From an uncultured Bacteroidales bacterium (lineage in GTDB: Bacteria > Bacteroidota > Bacteroidia > Bacteroidales > F082): a stretch of DNA of 45,464 nt. Positions 7,747-15,201 of this stretch are shown piece after piece. Below the pieces are notes generated by a model, which did no database searches, was not told the origin of the DNA, and saw nothing but the letters and a program-made list of their open reading frames with translations. Numbering within the stretch: position 1 is the stretch's first letter; every line of letters begins with the position of its first letter. The translations under genes were made by a program, and so were the position numbers. The DNA lies in NCBI GenBank assembly GCA_947303335.1, contig CAMYYB010000016.1, forward strand, positions 1 through 45,464. The letters are read 5' to 3'.

Positions 7747-8657
7747 ACATGACGATAGACTTGGGTCGCGGCTTGGTGCTGCGCAACCCTGTAATGACAG
7801 CTTCGGGTACTTTTGGCTACGGCGAGGAATACACCGATTTCGTGGATTTATCGCAATTGGGTGGCATCATCGTGAAAGGAACCACCCTACATCCGCGAGA
7901 GGGCAATCCCTATCCGCGTATGGCTGAGACTCCTTCGGGGATGCTCAATTGCGTTGGACTGCAAAACAAAGGTGTGCAGTATTTTATCGATACGATTTAT
8001 CCTCGTATCAAGGACTTCGACACCAATGTATTGCTCAACCTATCCGGCTCTTGCTTGGATGATTACGTGAAAGGCGCAGAGATGGTGGATGCTTTGGATA
8101 AGATTCCTGCCATCGAGCTGAATGTGTCCTGCCCCAACGTGAAGCAAGGGGGGATGGCTTTCGGTGTGACCACAACGGGCATCTCACAAGTGGTCTCCGA
8201 GGTGCGCAAGGTGTATCATAAGCACTTGATGGTGAAGCTGTCGCCCAATGTGACCAACATCGCTGAGATTGCTCTTGCGGCAGAGGCCGCCAGTGCCGAT
8301 TCTGTTTCATTGATTAACACCTTGATGGGAATGGCGATTGATGCGGAGCGGCGCAAGCCGAAACTCTCCGTCATTACAGGCGGTCTTTCGGGAGCCTGCG
8401 TGAAACCGGTGGCTTTGCGGATGGTGTGGCAGGTGGCCAAGGCTGTGAAGATTCCCGTAGTGGGCTTGGGCGGCATCTCCAACGCCACCGATGCGGTGGA
8501 GTTTATGCTTGCCGGTGCTTCCGCCATCGAGATTGGTACTGCCAATTTCATTGACCCGGCTGTATCCGTGAAGGTGGCCGAAGGGATGAAGGACTATTGC
8601 AAACGGCATGGGGTTGAGAAGGTTTCGGAGCTGGTTGGAGCACTCATTACTGCCTAA
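7740..8657 (+). CDS. pyrD: Dihydroorotate dehydrogenase B (NAD+), catalytic subunit
   Basis: This is the FMN-dependent class 1B dihydroorotate dehydrogenase, which oxidises dihydroorotate to orotate in the cytosol with PyrK as partner. The 305-residue TIM barrel shows [12 protein letters not shown] and [15 protein letters not shown] near the N terminus. [11 protein letters not shown] contains the catalytic Cys typical of class 1B (class 2 has Ser), and VGLGGI...[12 protein letters not shown] is the FMN phosphate site. The ATG at 7740 overlaps pyrK by 7 bp and follows an AGGAGG-like stretch around 7728. A second ATG at 7749 is possible. A short inverted repeat followed by T residues near 8691-8710 may end the transcript. 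Confidence 0.95.
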   Translation: MVNMTIDLGRGLVLRNPVMTASGTFGYGEEYTDFVDLSQLGGIIVKGTTLHPREGNPYPRMAETPSGMLNCVGLQNKGVQYFIDTIYPRIKDFDTNVLLNLSGSCLDDYVKGAEMVDALDKIPAIELNVSCPNVKQGGMAFGVTTTGISQVVSEVRKVYHKHLMVKLSPNVTNIAEIALAAEAASADSVSLINTLMGMAIDAERRKPKLSVITGGLSGACVKPVALRMVWQVAKAVKIPVVGLGGISNATDAVEFMLAGASAIEIGTANFIDPAVSVKVAEGMKDYCKRHGVEKVSELVGALITA

Positions 8658-8758
8658 TCCAAGTTGAACTTATTTTCTGCGGAAGTATTAGCCATGAATG
8701 GCATGTTTTTTGTGTTTATTTGGTCATCACAAGTAATCACCATCAAAACGCTTAAATC

Positions 8759-9514
8759 ATGAAAAAGACGCTACTTTATTTGTTTCTTATTTTGGCTTTG
8801 CCTTCAATGGCTCAGTATCGTGGTCATGGAGGTCACGGTCTGGGTGGCAGTCACGACTCGGCTTCCTCATTGACTATTGTCGCCCCCAAGCATCAGATGT
8901 TTTGGCTTTTTGTCGATGATGTGTTGCAGAATGAAAATGCGGTACATTCCATCCGTATCAACAACCTTTGGCCCGACGAACTTTACATCCGCGTTGAATT
9001 AGACAACCCGACTCAAGACTGTATAGGTCGCTTCGTTGATTTCAGGTATCCACAAGGCTTCAGTATTGTGCAACACGGTAGCTTATTGGGTCTTGAACCC
9101 GCGCAAGGCAATATTCGTCCTGAGCTGGTTATGGACTTGCTGACGGGAACGCCTTTGCCGCCTGTACCTCCTACACCTCATATTGAGATTGTGCAACCAC
9201 CTATTCCTGAACCGATACATATTGAGCCAGGCATGAACTCAAAAGACTTCAATGAGGCTTTGACCCTGCTCTCGAAAGAGACTTTTGACGACACCCGTCT
9301 GGCAACAGCCAAGCAAATCATCGCCAACAACCTTATGACGGTGAATCAAATTGCTCAGATTTGCCGACTGTTCAACTATGAGAGCAACACGCTTGAACTG
9401 GCGAAGTTTGCTTATCCATATTGCGTTGAGAAGAATAAGTACTATTTGCTAAACGACGTGTTCACCTACGACAGCTCGAAACGAGAGCTGAATGAATACA
9501 TCGGAGGGCAATAG
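8759..9514 (+). CDS. Secreted DUF4476 domain protein
   Basis: The product has 251 residues with a signal peptide (MKKTLLYLFLILALPSMAQ). A Gly/His-rich segment (YRGHGGHGLGGSH) is followed by a beta-rich domain of about 90 residues and a Pro-rich linker (PLPPVPPTPH...PPIPEP). The C-terminal 90 residues carry the DUF4476 pattern: DFNEALTLLSKETFDDTRLATAKQII, then NQIAQICRLFNYESNTLELAKFAYPY and YYLLNDVF. DUF4476 occurs in exported Bacteroidota proteins of unknown function. The His-rich N terminus could bind a metal, which is speculation. The gene stands alone, about 100 bp after pyrD, and is followed by an accessory zone. Confidence 0.85.
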   Translation: MKKTLLYLFLILALPSMAQYRGHGGHGLGGSHDSASSLTIVAPKHQMFWLFVDDVLQNENAVHSIRINNLWPDELYIRVELDNPTQDCIGRFVDFRYPQGFSIVQHGSLLGLEPAQGNIRPELVMDLLTGTPLPPVPPTPHIEIVQPPIPEPIHIEPGMNSKDFNEALTLLSKETFDDTRLATAKQIIANNLMTVNQIAQICRLFNYESNTLELAKFAYPYCVEKNKYYLLNDVFTYDSSKRELNEYIGGQ

Positions 9515-9546
9515 CATTTCGATTAAAATCAAAAACAGAAACAATA

Positions 9547-9635
9547 GGTTTTTAGCGGGCGGTATGAATCTTTGTGGCGGGCGCTACGATGATTCATACC
9601 GCCCGCTATGAATTTTCATAGCGTTCGCTAAAAAC
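9547..9635. repeat. Nested REP-like palindrome
   Basis: A perfect 18-bp inverted repeat (9553-9570 with 9591-9608) has a 20-base loop. It is followed by CTATGAA/TTCATAG (9606-9621). An alternative outer pairing joins GGTTTTTAGCG at 9547 with CGCTAAAAACC ending at 9635. The two pairings compete, as in REP/BIME-type elements. It lies between the DUF4476 gene and the accessory region. Confidence 0.7.
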
Positions 9636-9905
9636 CAGCGAGACGGCATCCAACTCCCTGCCAGGCGGGATCTGAATCCTTGCTCTCTTGCTTCTAATTC
9701 CCTTCATGGCTTCATTCGAATCTGTGTAGAAAGACTTTCTCTTCCTTCATGGACAGCAAGAAAAATCCGCTGTAGATTCAGTTTTGTATCTTTGGCGTAG
9801 TGTAGGTGAGGGTTAGGCGTATACATGATGAACAAAACATAGTGTTTTCAGCAAACTTTTTATGTCGTCACAATGCCTGTGCAACGATTTGGCGCGAGTA
9901 TTTTG

Positions 9906-9913
9906 TACCTTTG
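9906..9913 (+). promoter_or_regulatory. Bacteroidota -7 promoter box for the RhuM-like gene (TACCTTTG)
   Basis: TACCTTTG lies 23 bp before the ATG at 9936 and matches TAnnTTTG. It argues against the in-frame upstream start at 9873. Confidence 0.55.
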
Positions 9914-9935
9914 CAGCGACAAACCCATTATTCCT

Positions 9936-10301
9936 ATGGAAAACCAAATTGTCATATATCAAACTGACAACGGACAAACGGCAATAGATGTCAGGCTGGA
10001 AAACGAGACTGTGTGGCTTACGCAAGCACAGATGGCGGAACTGTTTCAAACAGACAGAACGTCAATAGTTCGCCATATCAATAATATATACAAGTCAGAG
10101 GAATTAGATAGGGTGTCAACCTGTGCAAAAATTGCACAAGTTCAAACGGAAGGGGGAAGGCAAGTTACTAGAAATATCCCGTATTTCAATTTGAATATGA
10201 TTATTTCTGTTGGATACAGAGTCAATTCAAAAAGAGGCGTCAAATTCCGCCAATGGGCTAACTTGAAAAAATTGAGCGGCATCATTGGCGTACCTATATA
10301 G
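9936..10301 (+). pseudogene. RhuM (virulence) family protein, C-terminally truncated
   Basis: The 121-residue product starts MENQIVIYQTDNGQTAIDV and continues with the RhuM family signature: VWLTQAQMAELFQTDRTSIVRHINNIY, then a YFNLNMIISVGYRVNSKRGVKFRQWA block. Full-length RhuM proteins run to roughly 300 residues or more. Here the frame leaves the family right after RQWA and ends within 15 residues, so the gene has lost its C-terminal two-thirds. RhuM genes of unknown function are frequent near restriction systems and mobile islands, and a decayed McrBC-like locus lies immediately downstream. A near-identical copy of the first 30 bases recurs at 11328. The promoter looks intact, so a short product may still be made. 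Confidence 0.78.
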
Positions 10302-10382
10302 AAGAATCGGCCTCCCTGTATTTCAACAGAGCTATGTCTTAGCGGAATAATATATGTTTTTTGCGGTGAACGAAAGATTTGC

Positions 10383-10390
10383 TATTTTTG
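10383..10390 (+). promoter_or_regulatory. Bacteroidota -7 promoter box (TATTTTTG)
   Basis: TATTTTTG lies 36 bp before an ATG at 10427 that opens the McrB/EVE-like fragment in a frame broken by a one-base shift. It supports 10427 as the ancestral start. Confidence 0.45.
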
Positions 10391-10426
10391 CACTTTATTG
10401 GACATATAAATAAACCAATCGACAAT

Positions 10427-10911
10427 ATGAAAACCAAACCCGTGAAGACGTAGTTGCCAACATCAAGACGCTATATTCATACCTAAACGGCGACTTTGGT
10501 GAGGCTTATAAAGTATGGGCGGTTGATAAAATGAAACTCGGTCATAATTTCGTGGTTGAAATCATAGACGGTCTGGTTTGTTTCGGCCCAAGTCGTTTTG
10601 TGGGTTATTTGAATAACACAAAAGACAAACACGAGCAAAACCATGGCGATGGGACGAAAACTGACAGTGTATTAAGGTCGTTTTATTACAAATCATCCGA
10701 TAGTGGTATAGATGATTTGTTCCAAAAGGAGCTTGCCAAGCATAACGAAACAAGTGGAAAGAAAAAATACTGGATACCACTCGACATGTCGTTAGAAGCT
10801 ATTCTCAACGTTTCTGGTTGGGTTTCCCGAAAATATTGGATAGCTCGTTTAACTGCTGACGATTATTGGAATCAAGCACTGGAAGGCCATTATTGGTTGA
10901 TGCAACTATAA
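10427..10911 (+). pseudogene. McrB-like / EVE-like restriction component, N-terminal fragment, frameshifted
   Basis: The original start is probably the ATG at 10427 (MKTK), behind a good promoter box. It reaches a stop after eight codons, and a one-base shift near 10435-10441 restores a long frame that reads REDVVANIKTLYSYLNGDF and onward to 10911. An intact frame exists only from ATG 10531 (126 aa). The fragment contains FGPSRFVGYLNNTKDKHEQN and ends in RKYWIARLTADDYWNQALEGHYW. The latter resembles the opening of an EVE modified-base reader domain (YWI...W...G.W), a domain often joined to McrB-type proteins. The GTPase domain expected after it is missing, and the next frame already shows McrC C-terminal features. 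I read this as a restriction gene collapsed by deletion. Domain names are tentative. Confidence 0.5.
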
Positions 10912-11314
10912 CTATGTTTATGGTTTACTATATGAGGCATATCAAGAGCGTATCGAATATCAGTTTCATGGTTTAACAGGTTATCCTGACTTTTTATACC
11001 ATTCACATTCATTCAAAGCCATTTTGGACACAAAATACAAGCCGTATTGGTCCCCCTCAAAGAACATTGATGATATTCGTCAGTTGAGCGGTTATAGTAG
11101 AGACCTTCGGGTGTTAAGGAGGTTAGGCTATGATGATATTACCGAAACCTCGCCAACACCTATTGTTCCTTGTATTATAATTTATCCAATAGTTAATAAC
11201 GAAAACACAAATTCGTTTAAAAACAAGAAATTAGAAGAGCTTTGTGTAAATAGTATAAAAGGTTTATCTCAGTTTTTTTTGATAAGCATACCTATACCAA
11301 CTATGGAGCGATAA
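10901..11314 (+). pseudogene. McrC-like restriction component, C-terminal fragment
   Basis: From 10901 the frame is open without a convincing start codon and reads YNYVYGLLYEAYQERIEYQ, then GYPDFLYHSHSFKAILDTKYKP, then DDIRQLSGYSRDLRVLRRLG and CIIIYP. The order PDF...(I/L)-D-x-K-Y-K-P...DIRQLSGYSRD is the nuclease core of McrC/LlaJI-type proteins, a PD-(D/E)xK fold. The McrC N-terminal part is absent, and the preceding fragment lies in another frame. The region is therefore a 5'-truncated McrC relic rather than a working gene. It is AT-richer than the housekeeping genes around it. Together with the preceding fragment and RhuM it marks a degraded defence locus. Confidence 0.6.
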
Positions 11315-11327
11315 ATCCATTACACTT

Positions 11328-11361
11328 ATGGAAAACCAAATCGTCTTATATTAAACTGACA
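11328..11361 (+). repeat. Second copy of the RhuM 5' end (direct repeat of 9936-9969)
   Basis: ATGGAAAACCAAAT followed by CGTCTTATATTAAACTGACA nearly duplicates the first 34 bases of the RhuM-like gene at 9936. An in-frame TAA follows within a few codons, so it is not coding. The two copies bracket the McrBC relics. Confidence 0.75.
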
Positions 11362-11448
11362 TGGATTTGATTTAGTTCTTCTGTACCTGCAGGGCCTCGC
11401 GCCGCCATTTCGGGAAACAATTGCCCAACCATCAGCTGGGCCAAGTCG

Positions 11449-11536
11449 TAGTTATGTCATAGTTGTATCAAAGTTGTGTCAAAGTTACGAAAAAATCACC
11501 TTAGAGTAGCATCACACTAAAGTCAGAGTTAGGCGA
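11449..11536. repeat. 11-bp periodic array, locus 1 (eight degenerate units)
   Basis: Exactly 11-bp steps give TAGTTATGTCA, TAGTTGTATCA, AAGTTGTGTCA, AAGTTACGAAA, AAATCACCTTA, GAGTAGCATCA, CACTAAAGTCA, GAGTTAGGCGA. The AGT core near positions 2-4 and the closing TCA persist while other positions drift. Arrays with the same step occur at 22368 and 38783. Confidence 0.65.
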
Positions 11537-11628
11537 GATATGGAAAATCCGAAAATCCAGACAAAAGTGTTAAATTGGAAGTGCTGCTAATGGATTTGTT
11601 GTGTTAATAAAGGTTAAACAATTCTCTC

Positions 11629-11685
11629 TGTCCCACTGTCCCACCTCTGGGACAGTGTGGGACAACTTTTAGTAGCGATAAGGCA
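11629..11685. repeat. GTCCCAC palindromic repeat, copy 1
   Basis: TGTCCCACTGTCCCACCTCT pairs imperfectly with GGGACAGTGTGGGACA that follows, then comes TAGCGATAAGGCA. The same unit recurs at 13113-13185 on the other side of the ATPase gene, in the same orientation. Confidence 0.75.
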
Positions 11686-11697
11686 TCAGAATCATTC

Positions 11698-12954
11698 CTA
11701 TTTCTCCAACGCTCCCTCATCCATCAAAAACTCCTGAAGACTCATAATCAGGATTCCATTCTCGTCATTGTGCCGAATCACATTGTCCTTAGTCACAACC
11801 ACCTTCCTGAACCCGTCGCCCACATTCATTAGCGGACGCTCTTCTTGCTGTCTCTTCTCCGTAGTTGGTATCGAGAATGCTGACTGCACATACACCCGCT
11901 CATCCGCCTTGTTGCACACAAAGTCCACCTCAATCTGCTTTCTCACGTACTTGCCGTTCTCTTGGCGCTCGTTAATTTCCACAACCCCCACGTCAACAGA
12001 GTAGCCACGTAGGCATAACTCGTTATACATCACATTCTCCATCAGGTGAGTCTCTTCCAATTGGCGAAAGTTCAGCCGGGCATTTCTCAACCCTGTATCC
12101 GTATAATAATACTTATACGGCGTGGAGATATACCGTTTCCCCTTAATGTCATAACGTTCAGCCTGCTCTATCATAAACGCGTCACACAAGTAGTCCAAGT
12201 ACTGCTTTATTGTGCTTGCCGACAGTTTCCCCGTCCCTGAACTTGCAAATGTATCTTCCAGTCTCTTGGGATTCGTCAACGATCCCATTGCTGATGAGAT
12301 TACATTCAGCAGGCTCTCCAACTGAGCATCATTCTGCACTTTATTACGCTCAATGATGTCTCGCAGAAACACCTCATCAAACAACCGCTTCAGATAATCC
12401 GCCTTTTCCTCTCTCGTGGGTAGCAATGCGCAATAGGGCAACCCGCCAAAGGTCATGTATTCCGTCCACACTTCGTCAAACGGTTTGTCCGGTTGGGTGG
12501 TTCTGAACTCCTTGAAACTCAGCGGTCGCAGATACATCTCATCACCACGCCCCCTGAATTCGGTGATAATATCTTTCGAAAGGAACTTTGAATTAGAACC
12601 TGTCACGTAAGTATCCAGATTCTGTATATGCAGACAACTGTTCAGCACATCCTCAAATTCGCTCATCAACTGCACCTCATCTATCAGCAGATAGTAGGGC
12701 TTTTGATTTTTTATCTGTTTCTGAATAAACGCCAGACAAGCATCGGGGTCACGTAATTCCTTGTTGGAACGGTCCTCCAATTGTATTTCTATGATGTGGT
12801 TCGGTTTAACACCCGCCTCTATCAGATGCCTTTTGAAGAGTTGAAACAACAAGTATGACTTCCCGCATCGTCTGATGCCGGTCACTATCTTCACACGTCC
12901 GTTGCCCTTATGTGCAATCAGCCTTTCCAGATACCTGTCGCGCCTAATTTCCAT
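11698..12954 (-). CDS. AAA-type ATPase with DUF4143 domain
   Basis: The product is a 418-residue cytoplasmic protein. Walker A is in GIRRCGKSYLL near residue 27 and Walker B in YYLLIDEVQLM near 92; GSNSKFLS fits a sensor region. The C-terminal half has the DUF4143 pattern (YYTDTGLRNARL, then ETHLMENVMYNELCLRGYSVDVG and QIEVDFVCN). The DUF4143 end resembles a PD-(D/E)xK nuclease fold, with EVDF as the acidic motif. These proteins are abundant and mobile in Bacteroidales and have no settled function, though roles in stress or defence are often suggested. Matching GTCCCAC repeats flank the gene, suggesting it moved as a unit or sits in a repeat-bounded slot. Confidence 0.9.
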   Translation of the reverse strand: MEIRRDRYLERLIAHKGNGRVKIVTGIRRCGKSYLLFQLFKRHLIEAGVKPNHIIEIQLEDRSNKELRDPDACLAFIQKQIKNQKPYYLLIDEVQLMSEFEDVLNSCLHIQNLDTYVTGSNSKFLSKDIITEFRGRGDEMYLRPLSFKEFRTTQPDKPFDEVWTEYMTFGGLPYCALLPTREEKADYLKRLFDEVFLRDIIERNKVQNDAQLESLLNVISSAMGSLTNPKRLEDTFASSGTGKLSASTIKQYLDYLCDAFMIEQAERYDIKGKRYISTPYKYYYTDTGLRNARLNFRQLEETHLMENVMYNELCLRGYSVDVGVVEINERQENGKYVRKQIEVDFVCNKADERVYVQSAFSIPTTEKRQQEERPLMNVGDGFRKVVVTKDNVIRHNDENGILIMSLQEFLMDEGALEK

Positions 12955-13112
12955 TGTTTTTCATTTAATATTTTTGCAATTCTCGCAGTTTTATAAAATA
13001 CTTTATCTGCGAATATAACGAAAATAGTTTGTCTATTATTGTATTCTGCTGAAAAAATCACATGTAACTTTATAGTCAACTACCCCCAGAAAAGCTTTGA
13101 GTAATGAGTATT

Positions 13113-13185
13113 TGTCCCACTGTCCCACCTCTGGGACAGTGGGACACTTGGGACAGTGTGGGACAACTCTTATTAGCGATAAGGC
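13113..13185. repeat. GTCCCAC palindromic repeat, copy 2
   Basis: It begins identically to copy 1 for 28 bases, carries an extra GGGACACTTGGGACAGT, then resumes with GTGGGACAACTCTTATTAGCG and ATAAGGCA. The insertion looks like an internal tandem duplication of the GGGACA arm. Confidence 0.75.
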
Positions 13186-13238
13186 ACGCTACAGGCAAGG
13201 GCATAATGAAGTTCTTGAAGGACTAAGAAAGTGCCATC

Positions 13239-14252
13239 CTAAACGAAATTCACCTCGGGTGTAATCTGAATCCCGAACTTCGCTTCCACGGATTGTTGGA
13301 TGCGTTGGGCGAGAAGGACGATGTCCTTGCCTTTCCCGCCACCATAATGCACAAGAACGAGTGCCTGCTTTTCATACACGCCTACATACGCTTCGCGCCA
13401 GCCTTTCCAACCAGCCTGCTCGATAAGCCATCCAGCCGGCACTTTTACCATCCCTTCAGCATCGGGATAGTGCGGAATGTTAGGATACTCCTTTTGCAAA
13501 GCTTTAAATAGTGCGGCCTCGATGATGGGATTCTTGAAGAAACTGCCTGCGTTACCTATCGTTTTCGGGTCAGGAAGTTTGGCGTCACGGATGTCACAAA
13601 TGGCATCGTGGAGCTGCTGTAGGGTAGGAGATTTGATATTGTGCTCCGAAAGATAGGCCTTGATGTTGCCGTATTCCAGCTTTAATACCGCTTGCTTGTG
13701 CAGCAGGAAGTCAACGGAAGTAATGACGTATTGCCATTTCAGTTCATTCTTGAAAATGCTGCTGCGATAACCAAACTGACATTCTTCTTTGGTGAAAACC
13801 CGCATGTTGCCTGTGGCTAATTCTATGGCTTCGCATTGCAGGAAGCTATCCATCAATTCCATCCCGTATGCCCCGATGTTTTGCACAGGTGCTGCTCCAA
13901 CCTTTCCTGGGATATGGGCCAGATTCTCCACACCATACCAACCTTTTCCCACACAGAACTTTACGAATTCGGGCCAATCTTCTCCGGCTTGGGTTCGAAC
14001 AACGACTTCATTCCCTTCTTCGCGAAGGACTTCAATGCCTTTCGTGTTGATATACACCACGAGGCCGTCAAACACGTCATCTTGGAAAAGGACGTTGTTG
14101 CCTCCGCTGAGAATCAGATGCTGCTCGTTTTTGAATTCCTTTGAGTGAATCAAAGCCTCAAGTTCCTGAAGCTCATTGATTTCAACGAAGTATTTCGCAA
14201 CGGTATGAAAGCCGAAGCTGTTGTAGGACTGTAGGTCGACGTTGGTTTTCAT
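13239..14252 (-). CDS. murB: UDP-N-acetylenolpyruvoylglucosamine reductase
   Basis: MurB uses FAD and NADPH to reduce the enolpyruvyl group of UDP-GlcNAc-enolpyruvate to UDP-MurNAc in peptidoglycan synthesis. The 337-residue product is a type I MurB. The FAD-binding LILSGGNNVLF and IPGKVGAAPVQNIGAYG are present, as is GYRSSIFK with the substrate-binding Tyr/Arg. GNAGSFFKNP carries the catalytic Ser and the C-terminal TPEVNFV supplies the Glu. The N terminus (MKTNVDLQSYNSFGF) matches the family start. It follows a Bro-N gene by 26 bp in the same direction, an unusual neighbour, so murB may depend on the promoter upstream of that gene. Confidence 0.95.
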   Translation of the reverse strand: MKTNVDLQSYNSFGFHTVAKYFVEINELQELEALIHSKEFKNEQHLILSGGNNVLFQDDVFDGLVVYINTKGIEVLREEGNEVVVRTQAGEDWPEFVKFCVGKGWYGVENLAHIPGKVGAAPVQNIGAYGMELMDSFLQCEAIELATGNMRVFTKEECQFGYRSSIFKNELKWQYVITSVDFLLHKQAVLKLEYGNIKAYLSEHNIKSPTLQQLHDAICDIRDAKLPDPKTIGNAGSFFKNPIIEAALFKALQKEYPNIPHYPDAEGMVKVPAGWLIEQAGWKGWREAYVGVYEKQALVLVHYGGGKGKDIVLLAQRIQQSVEAKFGIQITPEVNFV

Positions 14253-14278
14253 TTGTGCTTTAGCTGTTTGCGAAAAGT

Positions 14279-15124
14279 TTACTCTTCAAGTAATTCGTAG
14301 TCGGACTGAATTTCTAATGCGGGTTTGTCAGAAGCGTTCAAAGGGGAGATGACCGATTGCCCGATTTGTTTCTCAAGGTTCTTTCTGGCTGTTTTTGCGA
14401 TATTTCCGCCTTCGGTCGCCACATTTTTGTTTTCTTCAAAGGTTTTTGGCTCTCGGGTTTTGGAAATAGCGGTTGTAGATACTTCGGCAAGCATATTTAA
14501 AACCAATTCAATATTAGTCATGTTGTCGCGAAGGCTTTCTTTCTTGAGACCTTTCAATTGTTTGTATTCTTTTACGGACAGTCCGCTCCAAGCTTTAGTC
14601 ATCTCACTGGTGAGGATGGCATAATCACGTTCTTCTTCTATGCCACGAGCTTTCCACTCGTCAGTGAGTTCCTTTCGCATTTCTATGCTCTGTAGCCGTT
14701 GGTTGATCCAGCCCTCTGTGTAGCCCTTGGCACGATAATATTCGGCTCCACGAAGTATGGCCTTTTCAGGGTCTGCAATCTCGTTTAGCCTCTCGTTGCC
14801 CACTTCGGCTAACCACATCTTGAATGGTTCCGCTTTCGGTGAAGGTATGGATTGTACTAAACGCAGAATGTTTTTGGTGGTCATGCAGTCGGTCTTGTAG
14901 TACTTCCCGTCAGCAGATTGCATTTTCAGTTGACTACAATTTGTAGCCAACTCGCTTCCTTCCTTTTTTAGTCTGGTTTTCAATACGCTCCAATATTTTC
15001 TAGGATTTGGGCTCTCAGTCAATGCTTCTACGATGTCAACAACGGAAAAGTACCATTCTTCGTTTTCGGCATCCCAATGAGTTCTAACTTGCTTTTGTTC
15101 AAAGAGTTTTATCTTGTCAGTCAT
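14279..15124 (-). CDS. Bro-N domain (phage antirepressor-like) protein
   Basis: The start is taken at ATG 15124 (MTDKIKLFEQKQVRTHWD) because the promoter box at 15140-15147 lies inside the longer upstream frame. The 281-residue product opens with a Bro-N domain: WYFSVVDIVEALTESPNPRKYWSVLKTRL, then TDCMTTKNILRLVQSIPSPKAEPFKMWLAEVG. The C-terminal half is helical and charged (GYTEGWINQRLQSIEMRKELTDEW, later SVKEYKQLKGLKKESLRDNM). This long form with the KA/ANT-like tail is common as a lone chromosomal gene in Bacteroidales and is thought to be phage derived. It is likely a DNA-binding regulator with unknown targets. It lies directly upstream of murB and divergent from the glycosyltransferases. 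Confidence 0.88.
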   Translation of the reverse strand: MTDKIKLFEQKQVRTHWDAENEEWYFSVVDIVEALTESPNPRKYWSVLKTRLKKEGSELATNCSQLKMQSADGKYYKTDCMTTKNILRLVQSIPSPKAEPFKMWLAEVGNERLNEIADPEKAILRGAEYYRAKGYTEGWINQRLQSIEMRKELTDEWKARGIEEERDYAILTSEMTKAWSGLSVKEYKQLKGLKKESLRDNMTNIELVLNMLAEVSTTAISKTREPKTFEENKNVATEGGNIAKTARKNLEKQIGQSVISPLNASDKPALEIQSDYELLEE

Positions 15125-15139
15125 AGTGGAGAATTTTTG

Positions 15140-15147
15140 CAAATATA
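15140..15147 (-). promoter_or_regulatory. Bacteroidota -7 promoter box for Bro-N gene (TATATTTG)
   Basis: On the minus strand TATATTTG lies 15 bp before the ATG at 15124. It is one half of a divergent promoter region with the box at 15189. Confidence 0.5.
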
Positions 15148-15188
15148 CAGAAAAGAATCGAATAAGTGAAACGATGGGGAAAAGTTCT

Positions 15189-15196
15189 TACCTTTG
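15189..15196 (+). promoter_or_regulatory. Bacteroidota -7 promoter box for GT4 pair (TACCTTTG)
   Basis: TACCTTTG ends only 5 bp before the ATG at 15202. Transcription would begin at or next to the start codon, so the message is probably leaderless or nearly so. This also rules against the in-frame upstream start at 15166. Confidence 0.5.
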
Positions 15197-15201
15197 CCCC
15201 G

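Larger units (their letters stand above)
9515..9935. other. Gene-free stretch with nested palindromes and two promoter-like boxes
   Basis: No convincing coding sequence is seen in these 421 bases. They contain the nested palindrome at 9547-9635 and two TAnnTTTG boxes (9787-9794 and 9906-9913). The second box serves the RhuM fragment. The first has no gene of its own that can be seen, so it may mark a small RNA or an older promoter. Confidence 0.5.
11315..11697. other. Gene-free stretch with RhuM scrap, 11-bp array and terminal repeat
   Basis: This gap contains a second copy of the RhuM start (11328-11361), an 11-bp periodic array (11449-11536) and one copy of the GTCCCAC repeat (11629-11685). 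The leftward strand around 11361-11448 reads like the end of a gene (DLAQLMVGQLFPEMAAR) but has no frame long enough to annotate. Confidence 0.5.

Noticed and set aside
8691-8710. Terminator after pyrD
   Set aside because: Only a 5-bp stem (GCCAT/ATGGC) precedes the T-rich stretch; too weak to list as a feature.
11449-11536. CRISPR array
   Set aside because: Repeats are 11 bp with no unique spacers of 25-40 bp and no cas genes nearby; the Cas4-like gene at 35909 is a DUF2779 protein without CRISPR neighbours.
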